From NCBI RefSeq assembly GCF_003023845.1, contig NZ_PYFT01000001.1, positions 6,974,676-7,038,675 on the forward strand: a stretch of DNA of 64,000 nt, read 5' to 3'. Every line of letters begins with the position of its first letter. The stretch's first letter is position 1. Shown here piece after piece: positions 42,134-50,449 of the stretch. Both the position numbers and the translations under genes were made by a program. The notes beneath the pieces are model-generated. The model was not told where the DNA came from and ran no database searches. It saw nothing but the letters and a program-made list of their open reading frames with translations. Source of the DNA: Adhaeribacter arboris (GTDB lineage: Bacteria > Bacteroidota > Bacteroidia > Cytophagales > Hymenobacteraceae).

Positions 42134-43148
42134 ACAAAAATCCTTTGAAAAAGCTTTCAGAGGATGTGATAAAGATGAAGTTTCGGCTTTCTTGTTAACG
42201 CTATCGCAGGAATGGGAAAAACTGCAGGACGAGAATAAAGAACTCCGGGTAAAACTAGACATTGCCGGTAAAGAAGTGCAAAAAATGCGCGAAGTAGAAT
42301 CTTCGCTGTACCGCACGCTTAAAACCGCCGAAGATACGGGCAATAACATGCTGGAACAAGCTAATCGTTCGGCGGAATTAAAGTTACGCGAAGCGCAATT
42401 ACAAGCCGATCAATTATTGAATGATACGCGCTTAAAAGCCCGCAGCATTATTGAAGATGCTTACAAACAGTCGGAGAAAGCGATTGACGAGATGCAGCGC
42501 GAAGTAAAGCAACTCGAACAGGAGCACCAGCGCATGGAAAGTTATTTGGAAAATCTGGTTCGGGATTTAAAGAATTTAGCCCAGGATGCTTTAGAGAAAG
42601 TAGAAAAATCGAACAAGCGTCCCCGCACATATTTATCGGGCATTTTATCTCAGGCCGCCAACGTAAAAGTAAAACAAGTGGAATTAAGTAAAGAATTAAA
42701 AGATGTGTTTACAACTGCCCATGTCGATTCTATTTCGCTAAACGCACCTGTCCTGTCGCAAAAAGCCGAGCAGTTAATCATAGATAAACCCGTAATCGCT
42801 CAAAATCCTGCGGTAGAACCTATTCCGGAAACCCCTAGCCAACCGGATCCTAATCCAACTCCGGATGTAACCCCACCGCAACCGGAAATACCGGATCCGA
42901 AAACGCCGGTGCCATCGCCCACTGGTCCGGAAATTGAACGGCCCATGCCCGACATCCCCGATACACCATCTCCTGCCCCCGAAATAGAAAGGCCGGTACC
43001 GGAAATTGGCCCCATTACCCCGGGCACTCCGGAAATCCAGCCGCCTTTAACGCAACCCGGTGGGCCCACTTTCCACCAACCAAAGCCAGCCGCAAAACCA
43101 GTGGCGCAACCAGTGGGTGGCGGTTCTTTTTTTGATGAATTAGATTAA
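42108..43148 (+). CDS. DivIVA-domain protein with Pro-rich tail
   Basis: A 346-residue protein. Residues 1-33 carry the DivIVA membrane-curvature motif (KITPLEIRQKSFEKAFRGCD then EVSAFL). Residues ~35-185 are a long coiled coil (EKLQDENKELRVKLDIAG; KAIDEMQREVKQLEQEHQ). After about residue 225 the tail is disordered and Pro-rich, with recurring PEIERP/PEIP/PDTP units, ending in GGGSFFDELD. DivIVA proteins mark poles or division sites in Gram-positives; Bacteroidota members are little studied. It overlaps the WD40 gene and is 15 bp before folB. Confidence 0.85.
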   Translation: MKITPLEIRQKSFEKAFRGCDKDEVSAFLLTLSQEWEKLQDENKELRVKLDIAGKEVQKMREVESSLYRTLKTAEDTGNNMLEQANRSAELKLREAQLQADQLLNDTRLKARSIIEDAYKQSEKAIDEMQREVKQLEQEHQRMESYLENLVRDLKNLAQDALEKVEKSNKRPRTYLSGILSQAANVKVKQVELSKELKDVFTTAHVDSISLNAPVLSQKAEQLIIDKPVIAQNPAVEPIPETPSQPDPNPTPDVTPPQPEIPDPKTPVPSPTGPEIERPMPDIPDTPSPAPEIERPVPEIGPITPGTPEIQPPLTQPGGPTFHQPKPAAKPVAQPVGGGSFFDELD

Positions 43149-43163
43149 GCCGGCTAACCAGAT

Positions 43164-43523
43164 ATGCAAGGACGCATTGCCCTGGAAGGCATGGAATTTT
43201 TTGCTTTTCACGGGTATTACGATGAAGAGCAAAAAATCGGAAATAAATACGGGGTAGATTTGTTTATTCATACCGATCTGCAAGCGGCGGCGCAAACGGA
43301 CGAGTTACCCAAAACGGTAAATTACGAAGTTTTGTACAAGTTGGTGCACGAAGAAATGAAAGTGCCGGCCCGGTTACTGGAACATCTAGGCCACCGGATT
43401 ATTGACCGCATTTACCATAAGTTTCCGCACTTAAAAAGAGTAAAAGTTAATATTTATAAGTTTAATCCACCCTTGGGCGGTATCTGCCACTTGGCTAAGG
43501 TTACTTTAAAAGAAAAGCGATAA
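43164..43523 (+). CDS. folB: Dihydroneopterin aldolase
   Basis: A 119-residue folate-pathway enzyme that splits 7,8-dihydroneopterin to 6-hydroxymethyl-dihydropterin and glycolaldehyde. Family features: IALEGMEFFAFHGYYDEEQK with the conserved Glu, TVNYEVLYKLVHEEM with the Tyr, and LLEHLGHRIIDRI; the late lysine lies in RVKVNIYKFNPPLGG. Normal length. It is the third gene of the WD40-divIVA-folB unit, and a strong terminator follows. Confidence 0.92.
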   Translation: MQGRIALEGMEFFAFHGYYDEEQKIGNKYGVDLFIHTDLQAAAQTDELPKTVNYEVLYKLVHEEMKVPARLLEHLGHRIIDRIYHKFPHLKRVKVNIYKFNPPLGGICHLAKVTLKEKR

Positions 43524-43536
43524 AGTCAATTCAATT

Positions 43537-43580
43537 AAAAATCCTTGTTCCGGCAGTTAAGAAGCGGAACAAGGATTTTT
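43537..43580 (+). terminator. Intrinsic terminator after folB
   Basis: AAAAATCCTTGTTCCG (43537-43552) pairs perfectly with CGGAACAAGGATTTTT (43565-43580) over 16 bp. The symmetric A/T tails make it usable from both strands. Confidence 0.9.
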
Positions 43581-43690
43581 AATTTTTATCAATTTTTAGG
43601 AACTGTTAGTCGTATCATTCAAAATCTGGATGAATTATTTATTGTACATCCTCTAGTACCACCCCATTGAATAATCGCTTAGCTGGAATC

Positions 43691-43940
43691 CCAAATTAAA
43701 ATAAATAGGACGAATTAACTGGTTATAATTAGAAGCAGATAGCCAAGAATAAACGACAGCAGTTTGGCTAGGGAGGGCCTTCTAAGGTTCCTGTGCCGCA
43801 GGCATTCCGACGTGAGGAGGAAAGGAAGCTTAGACCCGCCCGGAAGAGCCAAACGAGGCCTGCCGGCCACGAGGCAAACAGGTTACGGCTCAAAGAAGAT
43901 AGCACCAATGAATGGAGACTTGAAAAGACTCCAAAGATAA
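43691..43940 (+). repeat. Dispersed structured element, copy B (candidate RNA)
   Basis: The second copy of the element at 1091-1344, also in a gap between convergent genes (folB and meaB) and just beyond the folB terminator. Possible stems: GTTTGGCT (43762-43769) with AGCCAAAC (43847-43854), perfect 8 bp; GGGAGGG (43771-43777) with CCCGCCC (43835-43841); TCTAAGGTTCC (43781-43791) with GGAAGCTTAGA (43824-43834); and the 3' hairpin GGAG-A-CTT / AAG-A-CTCC (43914-43932). In copy A the last helix is CGG/CCG, so two pairs changed together. The open frame at 43793-43975 is in another frame than the one in copy A. Together these favour an RNA over a protein product. Confidence 0.7.
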
Positions 43941-44073
43941 ACTGCTCTGAGTACGACTTTTATAGTTCCATCTAGTATAAGTTCTTTCGTTTAATCTACT
44001 TTTAAATAGTTGAATAGATTAAATAAATGCGAAAGAATGTAAATAAGCCATGCCCTTCTATTTATATCAAACC

Positions 44074-45060
44074 TCACTTATAAGCCAGATTCAATAAATC
44101 AGCAGCGGCGGCGAAAGCGGATAATTGACCAGATAATACTGCCTGTTCTTTTGCTTTTAGTTGCTTGGCTACATCCGGGTGCGTAAAGAATCTTTCTTCT
44201 AAAGTTTGGCGAATGGTTTGGTGGAACCAATACAAATTTTGTTGTTGCCGTTTCTTTTCCCAGTGTTGATTCTGTTTTGTTTTTTGTACGTAGGCTTCAA
44301 TACTTTCCCATACTTCACCAATACCCGTATTTTCTAAAGCAGAACTTAATTGTACCGGAACTTGCCAGCCGGACGGTGGCACGGGAAATAAATGAAGCGC
44401 ATTTTGGTACTCGGCTTGTGCCAAGCGGGCTTTTTCCTGATTAGCACCATCGGCTTTGGTTATGACTAAGGCATCGGCCATTTCCATGATGCCTTTTTTT
44501 ATTCCCTGCAATTCGTCGCCGGCGCCTGCTAAGAGGAGAAGCAAAAAAAAGTCGGTGAGGCTATGAACGGCCGTTTCCGATTGACCTACCCCCACGGTTT
44601 CCACGAAAATAATTTCAAAACCCGCTGCTTCGCATAAAATGATACTTTCGCGCGTATAACGGGCTACGCCGCCCAGGGAAGTACCCGCCGGCGATGGTCG
44701 GATATAGGCATTCGGTTGGGTGGATAGTACGGGCATCCGGGTTTTATCGCCTAGGATGCTACCACCGGTTCTTTGGCTGGTAGGATCAATCGCTAATACG
44801 GCTAATTTTTTTTGATATTGTTTAATAAGGTAGTTGCCTAAAGCTTCGATAAAAGTACTTTTGCCCACTCCGGGAGCGCCGGTTATTCCAATTCTGATTG
44901 AGTTTCCGGAGTAAGGTAACAATCGATTAATAACTTGTTGGGCGAGTTCCTGGTCGGCGGGTAATTTGCTTTCCGTTAAGGTAATGGCTCGGCTTAGTAC
45001 CACCCGATTACCGGCCAAAATCTGATCTACGTACTGATCCACGTAAAAGCGTTTTACCAA
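44074..45060 (-). CDS. meaB: Methylmalonyl-CoA mutase-associated GTPase MeaB
   Basis: A 328-residue G3E-family P-loop GTPase (also called ArgK). It loads and protects adenosylcobalamin in methylmalonyl-CoA mutase. Walker A is GAPGVGKST (residues 61-69). Further motifs are AIDPTSQRTGGSILGDKTRM, the Walker B/switch segment IIFVETVGVGQSE, and the guanine motif ITKAD. The start is TTG: no ATG or GTG exists in frame before the upstream stop. The mutase genes lie about 8 kb away on the same strand, separated by unrelated genes, so they are not one operon, but the pathway link is clear. Confidence 0.92.
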   Translation of the reverse strand: MVKRFYVDQYVDQILAGNRVVLSRAITLTESKLPADQELAQQVINRLLPYSGNSIRIGITGAPGVGKSTFIEALGNYLIKQYQKKLAVLAIDPTSQRTGGSILGDKTRMPVLSTQPNAYIRPSPAGTSLGGVARYTRESIILCEAAGFEIIFVETVGVGQSETAVHSLTDFFLLLLLAGAGDELQGIKKGIMEMADALVITKADGANQEKARLAQAEYQNALHLFPVPPSGWQVPVQLSSALENTGIGEVWESIEAYVQKTKQNQHWEKKRQQQNLYWFHQTIRQTLEERFFTHPDVAKQLKAKEQAVLSGQLSAFAAAADLLNLAYK

Positions 45061-45156
45061 AGCTGCCCAGTTAAAAGTTGATAGATTTTAATAATTCGAA
45101 AAGAGACCAAATACAGCTTACGGGAAAGCAATATGAAATAGATGCGTTTGAAAAAT

Positions 45157-46308
45157 TTAGCGCAACTGCGTGTATCGAACGTTAAAGAAGTAGCTCTGCA
45201 CAAAATTTGGTAAACCCAATTCGCTGTGGCTGGTTTTATCCAGCAGCTGACCTTCGTCGACGTAGTTGCAGCCCAAGCCCGGAGCATTTGGATTATTGAT
45301 AACGCCTAAGGTGGTTTCTTTTTCTTTTGCCAGGTAAATTTTACCGTCAGGCCCTAGTTGTAACGAACCAATTTTATCGGCTTTAGATACGGCAATAAGA
45401 GTAGGAGAATCTTCTACGGCTTGCCGGGAACCTAATAAATTAAATTGCCAGATTTGGGGCGCCACGTTGCCAATGCCGTTAGTGGTGCCGTACAGTTTCG
45501 TGCCATCCGGCGAAAACTCTATTCCGTACGCTTCGTCGTAATGATCAAAAGAAATAGGATTCGATACTTTTCCGGTAGAAGCATTAAAGTCAAAAACTTC
45601 AAATTTGTTGCTGTCGCGCCACAAGGCTAAGGCAATTTTTTTTCCGTCCGGCGATACTTTCATGGCGCCAATAGCTTCTTTGTTTTTCCCTTTGTGGGCA
45701 GTGCCGACGTTACTCACTATGGGTTGCCGGCTCACTCCGGCGGCGGTTACTTGGTAGGCGTAAAATCCATCCGAATCCCACTTATGCGTAATTACCCAAT
45801 AATCCCGGTTGTTGCTGTGTTTAACGGCGGTTAGTTTTTCGGAGACCGGTGAAATTAAGAAGTTGTTTTTTTTGGCAATATCGCCCAGGCCATTCAGCCG
45901 CTGCATATCCACCTCGGAATAGCGGAGGCCATATAATTGCGATTGCAAGTCGGCGGTAAAAATATAGTAGATATTCGGGTTAAGCGGACGCGGTACAATT
46001 ACGGCCGATTGGGTAGAAGAGCGATGCCCCATTAAGCGATTCCCGTTCGGCATTAATTTATGTTCCCGGTTCCAGACGCTTACGCCATTGGTATAAAATA
46101 GCAAATTACCGCGTGCATCGCAGATGGTAGCGCAGCCTTCCATGGTGGAAAGCATGCTATTGGCCAAAGGTACGGGTTTGCCACTGGTAAAGTCCAAGCC
46201 GGCCCGTTCGCCAAAATACCAGATATTAGCTTCTTTCTGCGCCCAGGCAGTTTTACAAAACCAAAACCAAGAGAAAAACAGGCAAACGCACCAGAACTTT
46301 TTAGTCAT
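45157..46308 (-). CDS. Secreted beta-propeller protein lacking a sorting domain
   Basis: A 383-residue secreted protein with a signal peptide (CLFFSWFWFCKTAWA). It matches the N-terminal propeller found in large Bacteroidota gliding or T9SS type B surface proteins: ANIWYFGERAGLDF, EGCATICDARGNLLFYTNGV, MGHRSSTQSAVIVP, KVSPDGKKIALA, IEFSPDGTKLYGT and the closing ELGLPNFVQSYFF. In those proteins PKD-like domains and a sorting domain follow; here the frame stops 8 residues later. It may be a genuinely short form retained in the periplasm, or a remnant of a longer gene. Confidence 0.75.
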   Translation of the reverse strand: MTKKFWCVCLFFSWFWFCKTAWAQKEANIWYFGERAGLDFTSGKPVPLANSMLSTMEGCATICDARGNLLFYTNGVSVWNREHKLMPNGNRLMGHRSSTQSAVIVPRPLNPNIYYIFTADLQSQLYGLRYSEVDMQRLNGLGDIAKKNNFLISPVSEKLTAVKHSNNRDYWVITHKWDSDGFYAYQVTAAGVSRQPIVSNVGTAHKGKNKEAIGAMKVSPDGKKIALALWRDSNKFEVFDFNASTGKVSNPISFDHYDEAYGIEFSPDGTKLYGTTNGIGNVAPQIWQFNLLGSRQAVEDSPTLIAVSKADKIGSLQLGPDGKIYLAKEKETTLGVINNPNAPGLGCNYVDEGQLLDKTSHSELGLPNFVQSYFFNVRYTQLR

Positions 46309-46750
46309 AATTGGATGAATGCAGAAATGAATGAACCATGTAAATTCGAAAATTTTCTGGTAAAAATAAAATTAATACAACTATAAAACCGGAAAATATA
46401 CGAAAGAACCAATAGTATTGCTCGGGTTTAATCAAAAAAATATAAATGCGCATTCTGCATTTTAATCAGTAAGGGATTTGCTGGAAACTTCTGCTGCTAT
46501 AATGTAAGTGGCTCCGACAAAAGTATAATCTATTTAGTAAGTAACGCTATCACTTGTTTCTTAAACATAGCACCAGAGTTAAAAAGAGTTTAAAAATACC
46601 TTGTCATTTTAACAGAAAAAAGAAACGTTCACCATTGTATACGGTGATCATCCAACGGCGAGCAATACTGTTATCTTAAAAAAAATAGCTTACAATTTAG
46701 GTAGGATATAAGTTTGCAATTTTCTCTTACTTAAATTGTAAACTTACACC
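46309..46750. other. 442-bp intergenic region
   Basis: This lies 5' of the propeller gene and 3' of the glycosidase, both on the minus strand. One small inverted repeat is seen near 46629-46648 (TCACC/GGTGA around ATTGTATAC), which might be a regulator site. No gene, RNA gene or strong terminator is seen. Base composition is AT-rich, like the genome. Confidence 0.45.
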
Positions 46751-47938
46751 CTAACCACGAAAGGGCGTTGTAGTAAATATCTCGTTTGTACTGTTCGATG
46801 AAAAAAGTTGCACCGCGCGTTGTATTTCAACCGCATACTCCTTAGCCAAAACCCGCAAGTGGCGCCCCTCTTTTCCCAGACGATAATCCCAGAGGCCGCT
46901 GTTGTGCCAATGATCGTCGTTTTCCCAGTCGGAACGATCAATAATCGGATAGATGCAAACGCCCAGAAACGGAATGTCTTGGGCCAGAACTTTTTGTATT
47001 TCCTGAATGATCATGCGCATCCAGGCCGGACGGTTGCCACCGTAATGGCTGGTCTCGCTGATGATGATTGGCCGGCGGTAGCGCCCATAAGCCTGTTCAA
47101 TTAAACAATGCAGGGGCACCCAATCTTCATCCGGTGTTTCTTCGTTCCACGGGATGTAATCGGCGTTATGAAACCATTGGTTTTCGTGGTAGAAATTGCT
47201 GCCGATAATATCCAGATATTTTGCCGCGCCCCCCAGTTCCGGATGCAGTACACCCGTGATCATATCATAAACTTCGAATTGGGAGGCGTGATTCGCTTTG
47301 GCTGCCTCCCGCAGATCCGGGCGGTCTGGCGGAACAGCCACGTGGATGAGGGGCTCTACGTGCACGAAACGCGCCTCCGGGCTAACTTCCCAGATGGCGT
47401 CCATGCCGGCCAGGGCTGCTCGCACCAGTTGCAGCTTCATTTCGTAACCTCGGTTCTTGGCGTAGGGGTAAACGGTGCCCACCTCGCCGCCGACCCAGCA
47501 GAAGTACGAGATTTCATTGACGGGCGTGAAAAAAGGCGGTGCGTCACTGTACCGGCGGAGAAAGGTGGCCACTGCTTGACTGAAAGCGGCGAAGCGGGTG
47601 ACGAATGCGGGGCTAAAAACATCAAGGTCGTCGGGCCAACCGTAATGGCACAAGGTCCAGATAACTTGTATCCCTTGTTTCTGAGCCGCTGCCGCCATTG
47701 GTTCCAGGGAGGAAAAATCGTATACGCCCGGTTTTATTTCAATCAGCGGCCAGCGCACACCATCCCGTATTGTTTGGATTCCTTGGCTTTTCAACAACGT
47801 ATAATCTTGCTCCACTTGAATATCGTGCTGAGTCTGACGAATCATATCTAACCGCCGGCCTTGCCCGTTAACGTGACAGGCAGCCTCAAATCCGCCCATC
47901 ATAAAGGATTTGAAAATTGTTTTTTTTCTTGCTAACAT
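46751..47938 (-). CDS. Clan A glycoside hydrolase (beta-glucosidase-like), probably acquired
   Basis: A 395-residue TIM-barrel glycosidase without signal peptide. Visible features: IRDGVRWPLIEIKPGVYDFS, VIWTLCHYGWPDDLDVFSP, the acid/base Glu in FFTPVNEISYF, and the nucleophile Glu in PIIISETSHYGG. It resembles the stand-alone form of a group of GH1/GH5-like proteins annotated as beta-glucosidases, sometimes fused to a dTDP-sugar reductase in other bacteria. The substrate is unknown. Base composition is much richer in G+C than its neighbours (for example 41 of 60 bases in 47281-47340), and codon choice differs, which suggests gene transfer. Confidence 0.75.
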   Translation of the reverse strand: MLARKKTIFKSFMMGGFEAACHVNGQGRRLDMIRQTQHDIQVEQDYTLLKSQGIQTIRDGVRWPLIEIKPGVYDFSSLEPMAAAAQKQGIQVIWTLCHYGWPDDLDVFSPAFVTRFAAFSQAVATFLRRYSDAPPFFTPVNEISYFCWVGGEVGTVYPYAKNRGYEMKLQLVRAALAGMDAIWEVSPEARFVHVEPLIHVAVPPDRPDLREAAKANHASQFEVYDMITGVLHPELGGAAKYLDIIGSNFYHENQWFHNADYIPWNEETPDEDWVPLHCLIEQAYGRYRRPIIISETSHYGGNRPAWMRMIIQEIQKVLAQDIPFLGVCIYPIIDRSDWENDDHWHNSGLWDYRLGKEGRHLRVLAKEYAVEIQRAVQLFSSNSTNEIFTTTPFRG

Positions 47939-48356
47939 CGTTTACCCTAAAAATTTTAAAAGGCCTGCTGCGGCAGATGATGCCTCTATCGCCTAGGGAG
48001 CAGCAAGGCTGATCGAAAAGCGGTAGCAACCGGCTTACAACTGGCGGTCTGTAATTCACCAAAACTAACTAATAATACCAAGCCTCTCAGCTATGGTAAT
48101 CCAACCATCGTCCTCCGTTTGTTTAGCTACGACCGATCTTTCTGCCAACACCCCGCGCAGGAATTTTAACCACCAAAAACACACCACGCCTATTTTGATA
48201 CAAACATGATCGATTTACTTGGTTACAGAGCGTAAATAGTTACAATATTTGCTGGAAATACCTGATACCATTGATTAGTACGATGGTGTATTAGTTCCCC
48301 ATTTAAGGGCCTAACATAAAGTAATAAAAAATTTCAAACTTATACACTATCGTAAT
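47939..48356. other. 418-bp gap with a composition boundary
   Basis: The part next to the glycosidase (to about 48180) is GC-richer; the rest returns to AT-rich. I see no coding frame. The edge of the foreign segment probably lies in this gap. No direct repeat, tRNA or transposase marks it. Confidence 0.45.
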
Positions 48357-48542
48357 TTAGGTTATTTGCCAAAACAATTTTTCTAAATTCCGGCGTACCT
48401 TCTTTTGCTTGGCTAACCAATCGATTGCTGCGTTGCGGTAACCAAGCGGCAGTAACGTTACGCTGCGCAGGCTTTTTTCTTTTAGGTTGACCAGCGCTGG
48501 TACATCAGCAGTAGCGGCCACCCTTATTTTTCTATCTTGCAT
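48357..48542 (-). pseudogene. C-terminal remnant of a nitroreductase-family gene
   Basis: A 61-residue frame whose last 40 residues (VNLKEKSLRSVTLLPLGYRN, AAIDWLAKQKKVRRNLEKLF) match the C-terminal end of NAD(P)H-dependent nitroreductases, which close with LPLGYRD...DWL...KKVRRPKE. The FMN-binding N-terminal ~150 residues are missing, and nothing resembling them lies upstream before the PH-domain gene. The frame-opening 15 residues look unrelated. I read it as a decayed gene beside a foreign segment. It could still be translated, but not as an active enzyme. Confidence 0.5.
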
Positions 48543-48578
48543 CCGGCTGATATTGTCTTACCTATTCAGCTTAAGGTT

Positions 48579-48956
48579 TTACTTTAAAATATGCGCGCTC
48601 AGCAGTTGGTAAACCAGGTTGATGTTATTGTCCTTGCGAAATTCTTTTTTAATCGGCTCAGATTGGCCCGAAACCCAAATTTTCAGTTCGGCATCTAAAT
48701 CCAACAGGCCGCCGCTTTCTTTCGAGAACCGCGTAATATACTTATACGGAATAGATAAAAATTCTACCTTGGAACCCGTTAAACCTTGCTTGTCTATGAT
48801 TATCAGGCGTTTATTAGTAAAAACCAGCATGTCCCGCAGAATTTTAAAAGCTTTTTCCAGCATTTCGCCGTCTACCAATAAAGGCGCAAACTCCGCCTGT
48901 ACCTTTTCCAGCGGAACCTCACTGGCATTCCCCATTAAACCGTCTAGTATTCCCAT
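48579..48956 (-). CDS. PH-domain (bacterial YvbH-like) protein
   Basis: A 125-residue cytoplasmic protein made of one bacterial pleckstrin-homology fold: EMLEKAFKILRDMLVFTNKR, LIIIDKQGLTGSKVEFLSIP, YKYITRFSKESGG and LDLDAELKIWVSG, ending with a C-terminal helix (NLVYQLLSAHILK). Single-domain members of this size are common in Bacillota and Bacteroidota and form ring oligomers in solved examples; their role is unknown. It is alone, with gaps on both sides. Confidence 0.8.
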   Translation of the reverse strand: MGILDGLMGNASEVPLEKVQAEFAPLLVDGEMLEKAFKILRDMLVFTNKRLIIIDKQGLTGSKVEFLSIPYKYITRFSKESGGLLDLDAELKIWVSGQSEPIKKEFRKDNNINLVYQLLSAHILK

Positions 48957-49021
48957 AGTTTTGAAGTTTTATTGTGAAAAAGCAATTTAAGGATAACTGT
49001 AATATATTGTTATTGATCTGG

Positions 49022-50449
49022 TTACTTGTTTGTTTTTAGTAGCTTTAGAATATCAGCACGCAATTGGAAATCTTCGGGAGATTTAGCATCCATGGCGGCA
49101 ACTTTACCAGAAGCATCTACCAGTAGGTAATGCGGCATAGATAATCCCTCCGGTATACCACTAATAAATTCAGTAAGCCTGGATTTACCTTCAATTTTAA
49201 AATGTTGTAAACCACTTTTATTCAAACCATAAACGGAAATGGCTTCTTTCCATTTTTGCTTATAATCCGGGAATTCCACAGCAATAAAAACAAAGACAAT
49301 ATTACTGTCTTTAAATTGATTAACTAATTTTATGCTTGGAGCGATTTGAAGTATTTCCGGATCAAACCAGGAGGCCCAAAAATTGACGTACATTACTTTC
49401 CCTTTATTTTCTTCTAGTAATTTTTGCCAAGTAATTTGTTTACCCTGGTAAGACTCTAAATAGCTAGCAGCAATAGCCCAATCAGAGACCAATGTTTTAG
49501 GGCGATTAGCGATACTATCAAGGTATCGACTATAAGGCTGGTAGGTAATATCGGTACGGTATTGCGCCAGGTATTTTTCCATTCCTAAATTTTTAGGAAG
49601 ATTTTCCTTTAACAGGGAAAACAACGCGTAATCCCGGACCCGACCGGAAAACTTACTCTTGGCTGTTTGGTATAATACTTCCATTTCCTGGGGCATTTGC
49701 AGCGCTTGACGGCTTAAAAACCGGTTGTAAAAAGTAATGCAGTTCCGGTAGTGAGGCGAACAAAATACCAGGGAATCTTGGGTGAAAAAGCCTGTATGAT
49801 AGAAGTTAGATAAGGTGTCGAGGTAGGTTTTTCGTAAAGGTTGCCGGTTGAATGGAGTCAAGTAATACGGGGCTAGCAAGGCTGTTAAGTAGGTGCTCGT
49901 TATTTCGGTTTTAATAAAATTGTAAAAACCAGGTCCTAAGGCCAGCGAATCTTTTACCCGCTCCAACAGCGCCCGGCGCTCATTATATAAATAATTCAGC
50001 ATTTTGGTGCGCGGCCGGAATATTTTTTCTTCGTTGTGTATTCCGGATAGATCTCCCGCATTCATACCCAGATATTTTTTATTCAGTAAGGAATAAAAGC
50101 CAAATTCGCCCGGGCGTGTTAATTTAAAAGTATAATAGGGCTGGTCAGAAGTTACCCTGTTCATAATAACCGTATCGCCGGCTATAACATAAACCGGAAT
50201 TTGGGCGCCTTTGGTAAACCGTAGCCAAATTGGGTATTTACTTTTAATGCTGGCCGGAAAGTACCGGCCACTAATGGAATCCTTCTTAAAATAAACGTCC
50301 TGGTAATCATCAAATTCATCTGAATAATAAGCCATCATCGGATCATGGAGAGAGGGCTCGGCTAGAAGCGTAATGGTTGTCCAGGTAGAAGATTTTTTGT
50401 CTGACTGGCAGCTGCAAGTGATAAATAACAGAAGAAGTATCTTTTTCAT
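49022..50449 (-). CDS. TlpA-like lipoprotein with cysteine-free active site
   Basis: A 475-residue putative lipoprotein (signal MKKILLLLFITCSC, with Cys at 12 or 14 as anchor). Residues ~20-340 form a helical domain typical of long Bacteroidota TlpA-like proteins (RTKMLNYLYNERRALLERVK). A C-terminal thioredoxin fold begins near 335: KGKVMYVNFWASWFDPEILQ, FIAVEFPDYKQKW, and a cis-Pro site MPHYLLVDASG. The expected WCxPC is replaced by WFDPE, so both redox cysteines are gone. It cannot exchange disulfides and may act as a binding protein. The rest of the frame is intact and codon use is normal, so it is not an obvious pseudogene. Confidence 0.75.
   Translation of the reverse strand: MKKILLLLFITCSCQSDKKSSTWTTITLLAEPSLHDPMMAYYSDEFDDYQDVYFKKDSISGRYFPASIKSKYPIWLRFTKGAQIPVYVIAGDTVIMNRVTSDQPYYTFKLTRPGEFGFYSLLNKKYLGMNAGDLSGIHNEEKIFRPRTKMLNYLYNERRALLERVKDSLALGPGFYNFIKTEITSTYLTALLAPYYLTPFNRQPLRKTYLDTLSNFYHTGFFTQDSLVFCSPHYRNCITFYNRFLSRQALQMPQEMEVLYQTAKSKFSGRVRDYALFSLLKENLPKNLGMEKYLAQYRTDITYQPYSRYLDSIANRPKTLVSDWAIAASYLESYQGKQITWQKLLEENKGKVMYVNFWASWFDPEILQIAPSIKLVNQFKDSNIVFVFIAVEFPDYKQKWKEAISVYGLNKSGLQHFKIEGKSRLTEFISGIPEGLSMPHYLLVDASGKVAAMDAKSPEDFQLRADILKLLKTNK

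Noticed and set aside
43793..43975. 60-codon frame over copy B of the dispersed element
   Set aside because: It is in a different frame from the copy A frame, and the peptide is charged low-complexity without family resemblance.
46629..46648. TCACC/GGTGA inverted repeat as an operator
   Set aside because: Five-base arms only, no second copy and no regulator gene nearby; too weak to call a site.
47108..47851. 247-codon plus-strand frame opposite the glycosidase
   Set aside because: The minus-strand frame has clear glycosidase motifs; the opposite frame is open because of the high GC content.
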